DNA from: Streptomyces jumonjinensis
GTDB lineage: Bacteria; Actinomycetota; Actinomycetes; Streptomycetales; Streptomycetaceae
Length of the DNA stretch: 64,000 nt
Direction: 5' to 3'
Assembly (NCBI RefSeq): GCF_009600885.1
Contig: NZ_VCLA01000170.1
Location: 215,603 to 279,602 of the forward strand
Shown here: in pieces, positions 1 through 8,468 of the stretch
Layout: each line of letters opens with the position of its first letter
How positions within the stretch are numbered: the first letter of the stretch is position 1
The notes under the pieces: model-generated
The model's database searches: none
The model's input: only the letters and a program-made list of their open reading frames with translations
What the model was told of the DNA's origin: nothing
Translations under genes and position numbers: made by a program

Positions 1-1
1 C

Positions 2-2431
2 GGGAAGGACGGCCCCGACAAGGGCCGCACCGGCGGTGTGCCGTTCTTCGTCCTGGCCTGCGCGGCGGTCGCGGGCGCGATCTCCGCCGCGGCTGCCGTC
101 TCCGTACTGCACGCGGTGGACCTCGGCGGCGGCCCCGCCGCCTTCGCGCTGCTCGTCCTCGCGCTGACCGGCGGCACCGGACTCGGCATCCGGCACGCCG
201 AATCCGTACTGCCCAGCCTGTCGCGCAGGCGGCTGCTCGCCCTCGCGCTGGCCGTCACCGGGATCGCGCTGCTCGCGATGGGACTGGTGCCGGACACGGC
301 CACCGTCCTGTTCATCGCGCTGCTGGCCGGGTTCTCGGCGGGGGTCGCGGCGAACACCGGGCACGCGCTCATCGACCAGGAGTCCGAGGCCCCCCGGCGT
401 GCCCGGCTGACCGAGCACCTTCAGGCGGTCGTCAGGGTCGCCATCGCGCTCGGCGCGCTCGCCGCCCCGCTGCTGGCCGCCGCGATCGGACCGCACCGGC
501 TCGCGGGCGGCGACTTCGTCTTCGCCCACGGCGGCGCGGCCTTCACCCTGATGCTGGCCGGCGCGCTGCTGCTGCCGGTCGCCGCGGTCGTCCGCGCCAG
601 GACGGACGACCGTTCCGGGGTGCCGCTCCGCCGCGATCTGGGCGAGGCGCTGCGCCGGGGCGCGGACCCGGCGCAGGCCGTGGCGCCCACCGGATTCTTC
701 ATCGCGCTGGAAGGCGGCGACGGAGCGGGCAAGTCCACCCAGGCCGAGGCGCTCGCCGAATGGATCCGCAACAAGGGCCATGAGGTCGTCGTCACCCGTG
801 AGCCGGGCGCGACACCGGTCGGCAAGCGGCTGCGGTCGATCCTGCTGGACGTGTCGTCCGCGGGTCTGTCGAACCGCGCCGAGGCGCTGCTGTACGCGGC
901 CGACCGCGCCGAGCACGTCGGCTCGGTGGTGCGGCCCGCGCTGGAGCGGGGCGCGGTCGTCATCTCGGATCGCTATATCGACTCCTCGGTGGCCTATCAG
1001 GGCGCTGGGCGCGATCTGGCGCCCACGGAGATCGCCCGGATCTCGCGCTGGGCGACGGACGGTCTCGTACCGCACCTGACGGTGCTGCTGGACGTCTCAC
1101 CGGAGACGGCGAGGGAGCGCTTCCCGGAGGCGCCGGACCGGCTGGAGTCGGAGCCGGCGGAGTTCCACCAGCGGGTACGGGCGGGTTTTCTGACGCTGGC
1201 CGCGAGCGACCCGGGGCGGTATCTGGTGGTGGACGCCGGGCAGGAGCCGGAGGCCGTCACCACGGTCGTACGGCATCGGCTGGACCAGATGCTTCCGCTC
1301 TCCGCCGCCGAGGTGCGGGCGCGGGAAGAGGCACGCCGCAAGGCCGAGGAGGAGATCCGGCGCAAGGCGGAGGAAGAGGCCGCGCGCAAGGCCGAGGAGG
1401 AGCGTCTGGAGCGGGAGCGCCAGGAGCAGCTCGCCAAGCTCCGTGCCGAGGAGGAGGCCCGCCGCAAGGCCGAGGAGGAGGCCGCGCGGCAGCGCGAGGC
1501 CGAACGGCTCGCGGAGGAGGCCCGGCAGCGGGCTGAGGAGGAGCGCCGCAAGGCGGAAGAGGAGCGCCGCCGGCGCGAGGCGGAGGAGAAGGCCCGCCAG
1601 GAGGAACAGGATCGGCTGCGCCGGCTGGCGGAGGAGCAGGCCAGGCTGCGGGCGGAGGCCGAGGAGCGCCGCCTGGAGAAGCAGCGCAAGGCCGAGGAGG
1701 CGCTGCTGCGGGCCGAGGAGGCCCGCCGGGCCGCGGCGGAGGCAGCCGCCGCGCGGGCGGCGGCGGAGGCCGAGGTCTCGGCGAACGAGGTGACCGTGCC
1801 GACGCCGGTGGTGCGGCCCGAGGATCTGCGGGGCGGTGCGCCGGAGGGGGCCGCTCCGGACGACGAGGTGACGGTCTCCACGCCGGTGGTCCGTCCGGAC
1901 GACGAGACGCAGCAGGTGCCGAGGGTGCGGCCGGAGCAGGAGTCCGGCCCGGCTCCCTCCGCTTCTGGAGCGGGAGCGGGGAACAGGGCTCCGTCCTGGG
2001 CTGACTCCGGGGCCGCTGATGAGACGGCGGTGCTGCCTCCGGTACGGGACGGCAGGGACGGCGGAGATACCGGGGACGGCAGGGACGGCAGGGACGGCAG
2101 GACCGCTGGTTCCGCTTCGGCGGAGGAGACCGCCGTGCTGCCCCCGGTGCGGGAGGAGCGTCCTGTCGACCGGGTGCCGCCGGGGTTCTTCCGTGACGGG
2201 GGCGATGAGCGCGATGGACGTGACGCGTCCGGCGGGCGTGACGGCGAGTCCCGTCAGCTGGGACCGGACGACCGTACGCGTGAGCTTCCGCAGGTCGACC
2301 CCGACACCGGACGTCCACGGCGTCGCTCGGACTGGGCGGAGGAGACTCCGCTGGACGATCTGCCGACGCTGGCGGATGAACTCCTCGGCCCGCACGACAA
2401 GGACGGCAAGGGGCGGCGGGGCGGGCGCTGA
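2..2431 (+). CDS. tmk: MFS-like/thymidylate kinase fusion protein with coiled-coil tail (5' partial)
   Basis: The frame is open from the first base, so the N-terminus lies outside the window. The visible protein starts with five or six hydrophobic segments, the end of an MFS-like membrane domain (up to about base 600). A complete dTMP kinase follows: the P-loop GGDGAGKST is near base 715 and the DRYIDSSVAYQGAGR motif near base 968. The kinase converts dTMP to dTDP in dTTP synthesis. After the kinase comes a roughly 160-residue stretch of Glu/Arg/Lys/Ala heptads rich in AEEEARRKAEEE, a predicted long coiled coil, and then a disordered acidic tail with repeated TVPTPVVRP-like and ETAVLPPVR-like motifs. 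Membrane-kinase fusions of this kind are known from Streptomyces; the tail has no known role. holB follows in the same direction, as is usual for tmk. Confidence 0.93.
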   Translation, partial: GKDGPDKGRTGGVPFFVLACAAVAGAISAAAAVSVLHAVDLGGGPAAFALLVLALTGGTGLGIRHAESVLPSLSRRRLLALALAVTGIALLAMGLVPDTATVLFIALLAGFSAGVAANTGHALIDQESEAPRRARLTEHLQAVVRVAIALGALAAPLLAAAIGPHRLAGGDFVFAHGGAAFTLMLAGALLLPVAAVVRARTDDRSGVPLRRDLGEALRRGADPAQAVAPTGFFIALEGGDGAGKSTQAEALAEWIRNKGHEVVVTREPGATPVGKRLRSILLDVSSAGLSNRAEALLYAADRAEHVGSVVRPALERGAVVISDRYIDSSVAYQGAGRDLAPTEIARISRWATDGLVPHLTVLLDVSPETARERFPEAPDRLESEPAEFHQRVRAGFLTLAASDPGRYLVVDAGQEPEAVTTVVRHRLDQMLPLSAAEVRAREEARRKAEEEIRRKAEEEAARKAEEERLERERQEQLAKLRAEEEARRKAEEEAARQREAERLAEEARQRAEEERRKAEEERRRREAEEKARQEEQDRLRRLAEEQARLRAEAEERRLEKQRKAEEALLRAEEARRAAAEAAAARAAAEAEVSANEVTVPTPVVRPEDLRGGAPEGAAPDDEVTVSTPVVRPDDETQQVPRVRPEQESGPAPSASGAGAGNRAPSWADSGAADETAVLPPVRDGRDGGDTGDGRDGRDGRTAGSASAEETAVLPPVREERPVDRVPPGFFRDGGDERDGRDASGGRDGESRQLGPDDRTRELPQVDPDTGRPRRRSDWAEETPLDDLPTLADELLGPHDKDGKGRRGGR

Positions 2432-2724
2432 GGCACGGCGTGGCCGCTGAGGCGTACGGCGGCGGGTTCTGGCGGGGCGGCGGTACGAGCCGTTCGCCGA
2501 GCCCGCCCGCTGCGTGTCCTGTGTGGCCTGTGTGGTCATGGTGGTCCGTGTGGCCTGTGTGGACCCGAGGCGCACCGGATCGTCTGCTGGAATCCCTGCT
2601 GGAATCCCCGCCGGAGCCTGTGCCGGGACTTCGTTGTCAGACCCCTGCCCCACAATGGGAGACCTGGGGAACCCGTGGACGGAATTCCGTAGGCGGACAG
2701 CACACAAGGGGCAGGTGACGGCAG

Positions 2725-3930
2725 ATGGCCGTATGGGACGACCTCGTCGGTCAGGATCGGGTGCAGGCACAGCTCGCCGCCGCCGCACGGGACGCCGACG
2801 CCCTCGTCACCGCCGAAGCGAGCGGTGAGCGACCGCCCGAGGCGTCCAAGATGACGCACGCGTGGCTGTTCACCGGGCCCCCCGGCTCAGGGCGGGCCAC
2901 CGCCGCCCGGGCGTTCGCCGCCGCGTTGCAGTGCGTCAGCCCCGACCGGGCGCTCGGCGCCGCCCCGGGCTGCGGGTTCTGCGACGGCTGCCACACCGCG
3001 CTCATCGGTACGCACGCCGATGTGCAGGTCGTGCGTACGGACCTGCTCTCCATCGGCGTCAAGGAGACCCGCGAGCTCGTCCGCCGCGCCCAGCTCTCCC
3101 CCGCCGTGGGCCGCTGGCAGGTGATCATCCTGGAGGACGCCGACCGGCTCACGGAGGGCGCGGGCAATGTTCTGCTGAAGGCCGTCGAGGAGCCCGCGTC
3201 CCGTACGGTGTGGCTGCTGTGCGCGCCGTCCCTGGAGGACGTGCTGCCCACGATCCGTTCCCGCTGCCGCCATCTGACGCTGCGTACGCCCCCGGTCGCG
3301 GCCGTCGCCGATGTGCTGATCCGCCGGGACGGCATCGAGCCCGGGACCGCCGCCGCCGCCGCGCGGGCCACCCAGGGCCATATCGGCCGGGCCCGTCGGC
3401 TCGCCACCGACGAGCGCGCCCGGGCACGGCGGGCCACCGTGCTCAAGCTGCCGCTCCGGGTCGATGACGTCGGCGGCTGTCTCAAGGCCGCCCAGGAGCT
3501 GATCGACGCCGCCGCTGAGGACGCCAAGCAGGTCGCCGAGGAGATCGACGCCAAGGAGACCGAGGATCTGAAGACGGCGCTCGGCGCGGCGCAGGGCGGC
3601 CGGATGCCGCGCGGCACCGCCGGGGCGATGAAGGAGCTGGAAGAGCGGCAGAAGCGCCGCAAGACGCGTAGCCAGCGGGACAGCCTGGATCTGGCGCTCA
3701 GCGATCTGACCGGGTTCTACCGCGATGTGCTCGCACTGCAGCTGGGGTCGTCCGTGGCCATCGCCAATGACGATGTACGGGATGCGCTGGACCGGATCGC
3801 CCGCGCCTCCACTCCCGAGCGCACTCTGCGCCGGATAGAGGCGGTCATCGCCTGCCGGGGCGCGCTGGAGTCGAATGTGGCTCCGCTGCTGGCGGTGGAG
3901 GCGATGACGATGGCGCTGCGCGCGGGCTGA
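2725..3930 (+). CDS. holB: DNA polymerase III subunit delta'
   Basis: This is the delta' subunit of the clamp-loader complex that places the beta clamp on DNA. The 401-aa protein opens with MAVWDDLVGQDRVQAQL, typical of delta'. The P-loop region reads GPPGSGRAT, with Arg where active ATPases have Lys; that fits a delta' that does not hydrolyse ATP. A four-cysteine zinc module follows (a Cys near residue 71, then CGFCDGC near 87-93). The LLKAVEEPA and SRCRHLTLRTP motifs are standard for DnaX/HolB proteins. The start is an ATG preceded by GGGGCAGG. The gene sits 293 bases after tmk in the same direction, probably in one transcription unit. That 293-base gap shows no further gene. Confidence 0.95.
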   Translation: MAVWDDLVGQDRVQAQLAAAARDADALVTAEASGERPPEASKMTHAWLFTGPPGSGRATAARAFAAALQCVSPDRALGAAPGCGFCDGCHTALIGTHADVQVVRTDLLSIGVKETRELVRRAQLSPAVGRWQVIILEDADRLTEGAGNVLLKAVEEPASRTVWLLCAPSLEDVLPTIRSRCRHLTLRTPPVAAVADVLIRRDGIEPGTAAAAARATQGHIGRARRLATDERARARRATVLKLPLRVDDVGGCLKAAQELIDAAAEDAKQVAEEIDAKETEDLKTALGAAQGGRMPRGTAGAMKELEERQKRRKTRSQRDSLDLALSDLTGFYRDVLALQLGSSVAIANDDVRDALDRIARASTPERTLRRIEAVIACRGALESNVAPLLAVEAMTMALRAG

Positions 3931-4170
3931 GCGTACGAGCCCCAGGGCCCCCGGGTCTCAGGGCCCCAGGGTCTACGGCCGCAGCGGTCCCAGGGCTCCG
4001 CGGTCGGGGCTCCGCGGCCAGGGCCTGGCCGCCGGGGCGCCGGTCCCTGCCCGCCCCGGCCCGTACGCGGTGTCACTCGCCCCGGCCCGTACACGGTGTC
4101 AACGGCGCGGTTCACCCATCCGGGCGCGGGCGGGCGTGTCCCGGGCCTGCGGTCCCCTACGCTCCGGGGG

Positions 4171-5736
4171 ATGGACCCAAGGCGCATGTTCCGCAGTTCC
4201 GTTCCCGCGGTGGCCGCAGCGGCTCTGCTGGTCTCCGGCTGTACGGGGGGAGGCGCGGCGTCCAGCGCCTCCGCGTCCACATCGGGCGGCTCCGATTCGG
4301 GCAGGGCCGCCGAGCCGGCCGGGCCCGCCGCGGCGCTGCGGCCGTTCTACGGACAGAAGCTCGCCTGGCGGGGGTGCGAGAGCGCCGGCTTCCAGTGCGC
4401 CTCGCTGACGGTCCCGCTCGACTACGGCGAGCCCGGCGGCCGGACCATCAGGCTGGCGGTCGCCCGTAAGGAGGCCACCACCCCCGCGAAGCGGCTCGGT
4501 TCGCTGCTGGTCAACCCGGGCGGTCCGGGGGGCTCGGCGGTGGGCTATCTCCAGATGTACGCGGGGGTGGGCTACCCCGCCCCCGTCCGCGCCCGTTACG
4601 ACATGGTCGCCGTCGACCCGCGCGGGGTCGCGGGCAGCGAGCCGGTGGAGTGTCTCTCGGGGAAGGAGATGGACGAGTACACCCAGATCGACCAGACCCC
4701 CGACGGGGCGGCGGAGACGACCCGCCTCGCCGGCTCCTTCAAGGGCTTCGCGCAGGGATGCGAGAAGCGTTCCGGGAAGGTCCTGCCGTATGTCTCCACG
4801 GTGGACGCGGCCCGGGACATGGATGTGCTGCGCGCCGTGCTCGGCGACGAGAAGCTGACGTATGTGGGCGCTTCGTACGGGACCTTCCTCGGCGCGACCT
4901 ACGCGGAGCTGTTCCCCCGGCGCACCGGCCGTCTGGTCCTCGACGGGGCGTTGGACCCCTCGCTCCCCGCCCGGCAGGTCAACCTCGATCAGACGGCGGG
5001 CTTCGAGACCGCTTTCCGGTCGTTCGCCGCCGACTGCGTCAAGGAGCGGGACTGCCCGCTGGGCACCGGGTCCACGGCGGCGGCCGCGGACCGGCTCAAG
5101 GAGTTCTTTGCCGGACTGGACTCCCGGCCGGTCGACGCCGGCGAGGGCCGGGAGCTGGGCGAGGCGCTGGCGACCACCGGCGTGCTGACCGCGATGTACG
5201 ACGAAGGGGCGTGGCCCCAGCTGCGGGAGGCCCTGACCGCCGCCATGAACGGTGAGGGCACGCCGCTGCTCGCGCTGGCGGACACCTACTACGAACGCGA
5301 GGGCGACGGCTCGTACTCGAATCTGATGTACGCGAACGCGGCCGTGAACTGCCTCGATCTGCCCGCCGCCTTCAGCGGGCCGAAGGAGGTGGAGGCGGCG
5401 GTCCCGGAGTTCGAGAGGGCCTCCCCGGTGTTCGGCCGGGGGTTCGCGTGGGCGGCGATGAACTGCGCGTACTGGCCGGCCGCCGCGACCGGGAAGCCGC
5501 ATCGCATCGTGGCGCGGGGCGCGGCTCCGATCCTGGTCGTGGGCACCACCCGGGATCCCGCGACCCCGTACAAGTGGGCGCGGGCGCTGGCCGGCCAGCT
5601 CTCGTCGGGGACGCTGCTGACCTATGACGGCGACGGCCACACCGCGTATGGGCGCGGCAGCGACTGCATCGACGCCGCGATCAACGCCTATCTGCTGGAA
5701 GGCGAGATTCCACCGAAGGGCGAGCGCTGCCGCTGA
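4171..5736 (+). CDS. Secreted alpha/beta-hydrolase lipoprotein (tripeptidyl-aminopeptidase-like)
   Basis: This is a 521-aa predicted exported serine hydrolase of the TAP/Abhydrolase family, which removes short peptides from peptide N-termini or acts on esters; the substrate here is unknown. A signal peptide ends in the lipobox LVSGC (about residues 17-21), followed by a Ser/Gly-rich linker, so the enzyme should be a lipoprotein on the outer face of the membrane. The nucleophile elbow is GASYG (Ser about 235). The C-terminal TAP-like segment carries the acid in TRDPATPYKWA and the His in GDGHTAYG. The ATG at 4171 was chosen over the upstream start at 4096 because it gives a clean signal peptide. 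The 240 bases upstream hold only short GC-rich direct repeats. Confidence 0.87.
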   Translation: MDPRRMFRSSVPAVAAAALLVSGCTGGGAASSASASTSGGSDSGRAAEPAGPAAALRPFYGQKLAWRGCESAGFQCASLTVPLDYGEPGGRTIRLAVARKEATTPAKRLGSLLVNPGGPGGSAVGYLQMYAGVGYPAPVRARYDMVAVDPRGVAGSEPVECLSGKEMDEYTQIDQTPDGAAETTRLAGSFKGFAQGCEKRSGKVLPYVSTVDAARDMDVLRAVLGDEKLTYVGASYGTFLGATYAELFPRRTGRLVLDGALDPSLPARQVNLDQTAGFETAFRSFAADCVKERDCPLGTGSTAAAADRLKEFFAGLDSRPVDAGEGRELGEALATTGVLTAMYDEGAWPQLREALTAAMNGEGTPLLALADTYYEREGDGSYSNLMYANAAVNCLDLPAAFSGPKEVEAAVPEFERASPVFGRGFAWAAMNCAYWPAAATGKPHRIVARGAAPILVVGTTRDPATPYKWARALAGQLSSGTLLTYDGDGHTAYGRGSDCIDAAINAYLLEGEIPPKGERCR

Positions 5737-5752
5737 ACCGGCCCCGCCGGTG

Positions 5753-7276
5753 TCAGTGCCCGGCGATCGCCTTGAAACCGCGCGGTACGAGCCACACCAC
5801 CAGAAGAGTGACGACGGCGACGATCCCGACCGAGACGTACGCGGTGGTCGTCAGCGCGCTGTCGAAGGCGGCCCGGCCGGCCGCCAGGGCCGCGCGGCCC
5901 GCGTCGCCGCCCTCGGCCTGCGCCAGTTCGTACGCGCCTCCGATCGACTCGCGCGCCATCCAGGGCTGTCCGGCCATATGGTCCGCGTACACCGCGGCGT
6001 GGATCGAGCCGAGCAGGGCGACTCCGAGACCGACGCCGAGTTCGTAGCTGGTCTCGGAGACGGCGCCGGCCTGCCCGGCGCGTTCGGCGGGCACGGAGGA
6101 GACCAGGACGGACGAGGCGGTGGTGATCGCCAGTCCGTCGCCGATGCCGAGCGTGATGAAGACGACGGCGATATAGCCGTACGTGGTGGGCTCGGGCGAC
6201 GGCGCGAGCACCAGGAACCCGGCGACCACCCCGCCGAGCCCGACCGCCATCACGGTTCTGACCCCGACCCGCTCCATCGCCCAGGGAGCGAGCAGTGAGC
6301 CGACGAGCATGGCGAGCGCGGCGGGCAGGGTGCGCAGTCCGGCCTGTGAGGGCGAGTACCCGTGGACGTACTGGAGCCAGAGCGAGATCAGGAACAGCGC
6401 CGCGCCGATGGCGAGCATCGCCATGAGGATGGCGAGCGCGGCGGCGGTGAAGGCGCGGTTCCGGAACAGCCGCACATCGAGGAGCGGGTCGGACAGGGTG
6501 AGCTGGCGGCGTGCGAACAGCGCGAGAACGAGGATCCCGGCCGCGAGCACCAGAAAGTCCGCGGGTGCCGGGCTGCCTTTGGCGACATGCTTGATGCCCC
6601 AGGCCAGCGCCACGATCCCGACGACGGAGAGCACGGCGCCGAGGTAGTCGAGCGGCCCGTGCCCGGGGTCTTTGACCTCGGGCAGCAGCAGGACTGCGGC
6701 GATGAAGGTGACGACGACGACGGGCACGTTGACCCAGAAGGCCGCGGACCATCCGTACGCCTCGACGAGCACCCCGCCGACCAGCGGTCCGATGGCGGCT
6801 CCGGCCCCGGCGACGGCGGCCCAGATCCCGATGGCGAGGGCGCGCTCCCGGGCGTCGGCGAAGATGTTCCGGATGAGCGAGAGCGTGGACGGCATGATCA
6901 TGGCGCCCCCGATCCCGAGCAGCACCCGCCCGCCGATCAGCTGCCAGGTGGTCCCGGCGGTCGCGGCGACGACCGACGCCAACCCGAAGATCACGATCCC
7001 GCTGACGAAGAGCAGCTTGCGCCCGTAGCGGTCGCCGACCGCGCCGGTGGTGACGAGAAGGCCGCCGAGGACGAGACCGTAGATGTCGATGATCCACAGT
7101 TGATCGAGGGCGCTCGGCTGGAGATCGTCGATGAGGGAGGGGAGCGCGACATTGAGAATGGTGGCGTCCAGGGCCACCAGCAGCAGGCTGGCGCAGAGCA
7201 CGGCCAGCATGCCCCAGCGCCCGCGCCCGGGCCACTCTTCCACGGCCGGACCCAGGGGGTCGGGGGCTGGAGCCAC
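5753..7276 (-). CDS. DHA2-family MFS multidrug exporter
   Basis: This is a 507-aa transporter of the major facilitator superfamily, 14-helix DHA2 (EmrB/QacA) type, which exports drugs or metabolites by proton antiport. It shows the diagnostic LDATILNVALPSL segment in helix 1 and the loop motif GDRYGRKLLF between helices 2 and 3, followed by regularly spaced hydrophobic segments. The GTG at 7276 is preferred because GAAGGGA lies just upstream. The longer frame to 7501 would run through the tRNA gene. It converges with the hydrolase gene (16 bases between stops). The substrate cannot be read from the sequence. Confidence 0.92.
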   Translation of the reverse strand: MAPAPDPLGPAVEEWPGRGRWGMLAVLCASLLLVALDATILNVALPSLIDDLQPSALDQLWIIDIYGLVLGGLLVTTGAVGDRYGRKLLFVSGIVIFGLASVVAATAGTTWQLIGGRVLLGIGGAMIMPSTLSLIRNIFADARERALAIGIWAAVAGAGAAIGPLVGGVLVEAYGWSAAFWVNVPVVVVTFIAAVLLLPEVKDPGHGPLDYLGAVLSVVGIVALAWGIKHVAKGSPAPADFLVLAAGILVLALFARRQLTLSDPLLDVRLFRNRAFTAAALAILMAMLAIGAALFLISLWLQYVHGYSPSQAGLRTLPAALAMLVGSLLAPWAMERVGVRTVMAVGLGGVVAGFLVLAPSPEPTTYGYIAVVFITLGIGDGLAITTASSVLVSSVPAERAGQAGAVSETSYELGVGLGVALLGSIHAAVYADHMAGQPWMARESIGGAYELAQAEGGDAGRAALAAGRAAFDSALTTTAYVSVGIVAVVTLLVVWLVPRGFKAIAGH

Positions 7277-7390
7277 GGTCCGGTCCCTTCGGGAAGGTGG
7301 CTTGAGGTCGTTTTCTCCGCTTGCGGGTAAGTATTGAGTGATCCGCCCGGCACGGCGAGTCGAGGGCGACACGGAAGCCCGAGGGTGGTG

Positions 7391-7418
7391 CTGAGCACCT
7401 AAAACAACCCTGTAGACT
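7391..7418 (+). promoter_or_regulatory. Possible promoter of tRNA-Thr
   Basis: A CTGAGC box at 7391-7396 and a TAGACT box at 7413-7418 are separated by 16 bases and lie about 56 bases upstream of the tRNA. This matches a housekeeping-type promoter only loosely. Confidence 0.35.
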
Positions 7419-7473
7419 TGGCGCCGCTGCTGATGCGAACGTGTTCTCGCCAGAACCGGAGTCTCCGCAGCTT

Positions 7474-7547
7474 GCCGCCTTAGCTCAGTTGGCCAGAGCA
7501 ACGCACTCGTAATGCGTAGGTCTCGGGTTCGAATCCCGAAGGCGGCT
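7474..7547 (+). tRNA. tRNA-Thr (anticodon CGT)
   Basis: A full cloverleaf can be drawn: acceptor GCCGCCT paired with AGGCGGC, D arm GCTC..GAGC, anticodon stem ACGCA/TGCGT with loop CTCGTAA, and T arm TCGGG-TTCGAAT-CCCGA. The anticodon CGT reads the threonine codon ACG. No CCA is encoded, as is common in Streptomyces. The 3' half, from the anticodon loop on, is the integration target of the adjacent island. Confidence 0.97.
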
Positions 7548-7591
7548 CTGAAGAACCTCAGGACTCACTCGCCGTGACCTGGGGTTTTTCG
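7506..7591. repeat. attL: 86-bp direct repeat inside tRNA-Thr
   Basis: This 86-bp segment is identical to 30329-30414. It starts in the anticodon loop of tRNA-Thr, covers the tRNA 3' part and runs through the terminator. Identity breaks on both sides (A against C before, T against C after). It is the left attachment site of the island. Confidence 0.93.
7556..7590 (+). terminator. Rho-independent terminator of tRNA-Thr
   Basis: CCTCAGG (7556-7562) pairs with CCTGGGG (7578-7584, one G-U pair) and is followed directly by TTTTT. The same hairpin is carried in the right-hand copy of the att repeat. Confidence 0.7.
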
Positions 7592-7637
7592 TTTTTTGGG
7601 TGCGGGGGGTCGCACTGTCGGGGTGCCGCGAGATGGT

Positions 7638-7649
7638 CTGCGTGAGCGG
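7638..7649 (+). other. Candidate integrase arm-type site, left end
   Basis: CTGCGTGAGCGG occurs here, 46 bases inside attL, and again at 30201-30212, 116 bases inside attR, in the same orientation. Matched short repeats on both sides of an att core fit integrase arm-binding sites; this is inference. Confidence 0.35.
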
Positions 7650-7663
7650 TGGGGGCTTCGGTC

Positions 7664-7740
7664 CTACTTCTCGGGCTTCTTCCGTCGGGCCTTCTTCTTG
7701 CCCTCGGCCTGGGCCTTCTTGGCGTGCCTGGCATTCCCAG
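7664..7740 (-). pseudogene. Basic C-terminal protein tail, possibly an integrase remnant
   Basis: On the minus strand a short frame ends at 7664 (TAG) with a strongly basic tail, GNARHAKKAQAEGKKKARRK then KPEK. It looks like a genuine protein C-terminus, but at about base 7740 it abuts the probable relaxase remnant, which reads the other way. A gene ending this close to the att core is where an integrase would lie, and actinomycete integrases often end in a basic tail. No integrase catalytic residues remain, so the identity is a guess. Confidence 0.25.
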
Positions 7741-8345
7741 GTCGTCTACTTCCCTTCCGGGGACGTACGCGGCTACAAGATCGCACTCAAGGGCGACATC
7801 AACGCCCAAGGGGACCCCATCTGGTTCTCCGACTCCGAACTCGCCCCGGACCTGTCCTTTCCCAAGATCCGGGAACGTTTGGACACCATCGACTCGGACA
7901 CCGACAAGCAGCTGAGCCGACGCAGGTCCGACCCGTGACACCAGACCACCGCCGCGATCGAACGCATCCCCTACCACCTCGACCAAGCCGACGACGAAGC
8001 CTCCCAGGCCCAGCTCCACGCCTTTGGCGAAGTCCTTGATGCCCTCCCCCTCCTTGCGCTCCGGCCGCTGTCACACCACTGGCCGCTCTCGCCCAAGGCC
8101 GGCCACCCCAACGGGTCGTGGACCGGTACACCCGTCGCGTACGTCGTGCCGTTCCCCGCCAAGCGGAGCAGGTCATCGCAGACCCCGTCTTCGACGCTCT
8201 CGTCACCGTCCTTTCCGAAGCCGAGACCGCTGGCCATGACCCGGATCGGCTGCTGCGGCAGGCCACCGTTCAGCGTGCCCTGGATGACGCCCGCCACCCT
8301 GCCCAAGTGCTGATGTGGCGCATCCAGCGCCTCAGTGCAGGTCAG
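7741..8345 (+). pseudogene. Decayed relaxase/mobilisation protein remnant
   Basis: Two coding-like stretches in different frames, with a stop at about 7936 and a frame change near 8070, appear to be parts of one broken gene. The first contains GDVRGYKIALKGDINAQGDP and LAPDLSFPKIRERL; the second, from about 8118, contains DPDRLLRQATVQRALDD and PAQVLMWRIQRL. They resemble parts of the relaxase/mobilisation proteins carried by Streptomyces integrative elements, but this is from memory of the family and not from a search. The N-terminal nuclease part is missing. From 8346 to 8468 nothing recognisable is seen. Confidence 0.45.
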
Positions 8346-8468
8346 ACATTCAGTAGCCGAGATCGTGTAGCGCAGATTCGTAGTAACGCCCTACCAATTA
8401 CCAGCGTTGGGACTCATACAGCAGAGTTCACGCCTCCCCAGTCCTCGGCGCTCGGCCGCCGACGCTGA

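Noticed and set aside
1097..2788. Long minus-strand frame opposite tmk
   Set aside because: It is antisense to the coiled-coil region, Arg/Leu/Pro-rich, without ribosome-binding site or family motif; an artefact of high GC3.
4099..5640. 513-codon minus-strand frame opposite the hydrolase gene
   Set aside because: The plus-strand frame has a signal peptide and catalytic triad; the minus frame has only the Arg/Gly/His-rich composition of a shadow frame.
5688..7235. 515-codon alternative minus-strand frame in the MFS region
   Set aside because: It is Arg-rich and lacks membrane segments; the frame shifted by one gives a complete 14-helix transporter.
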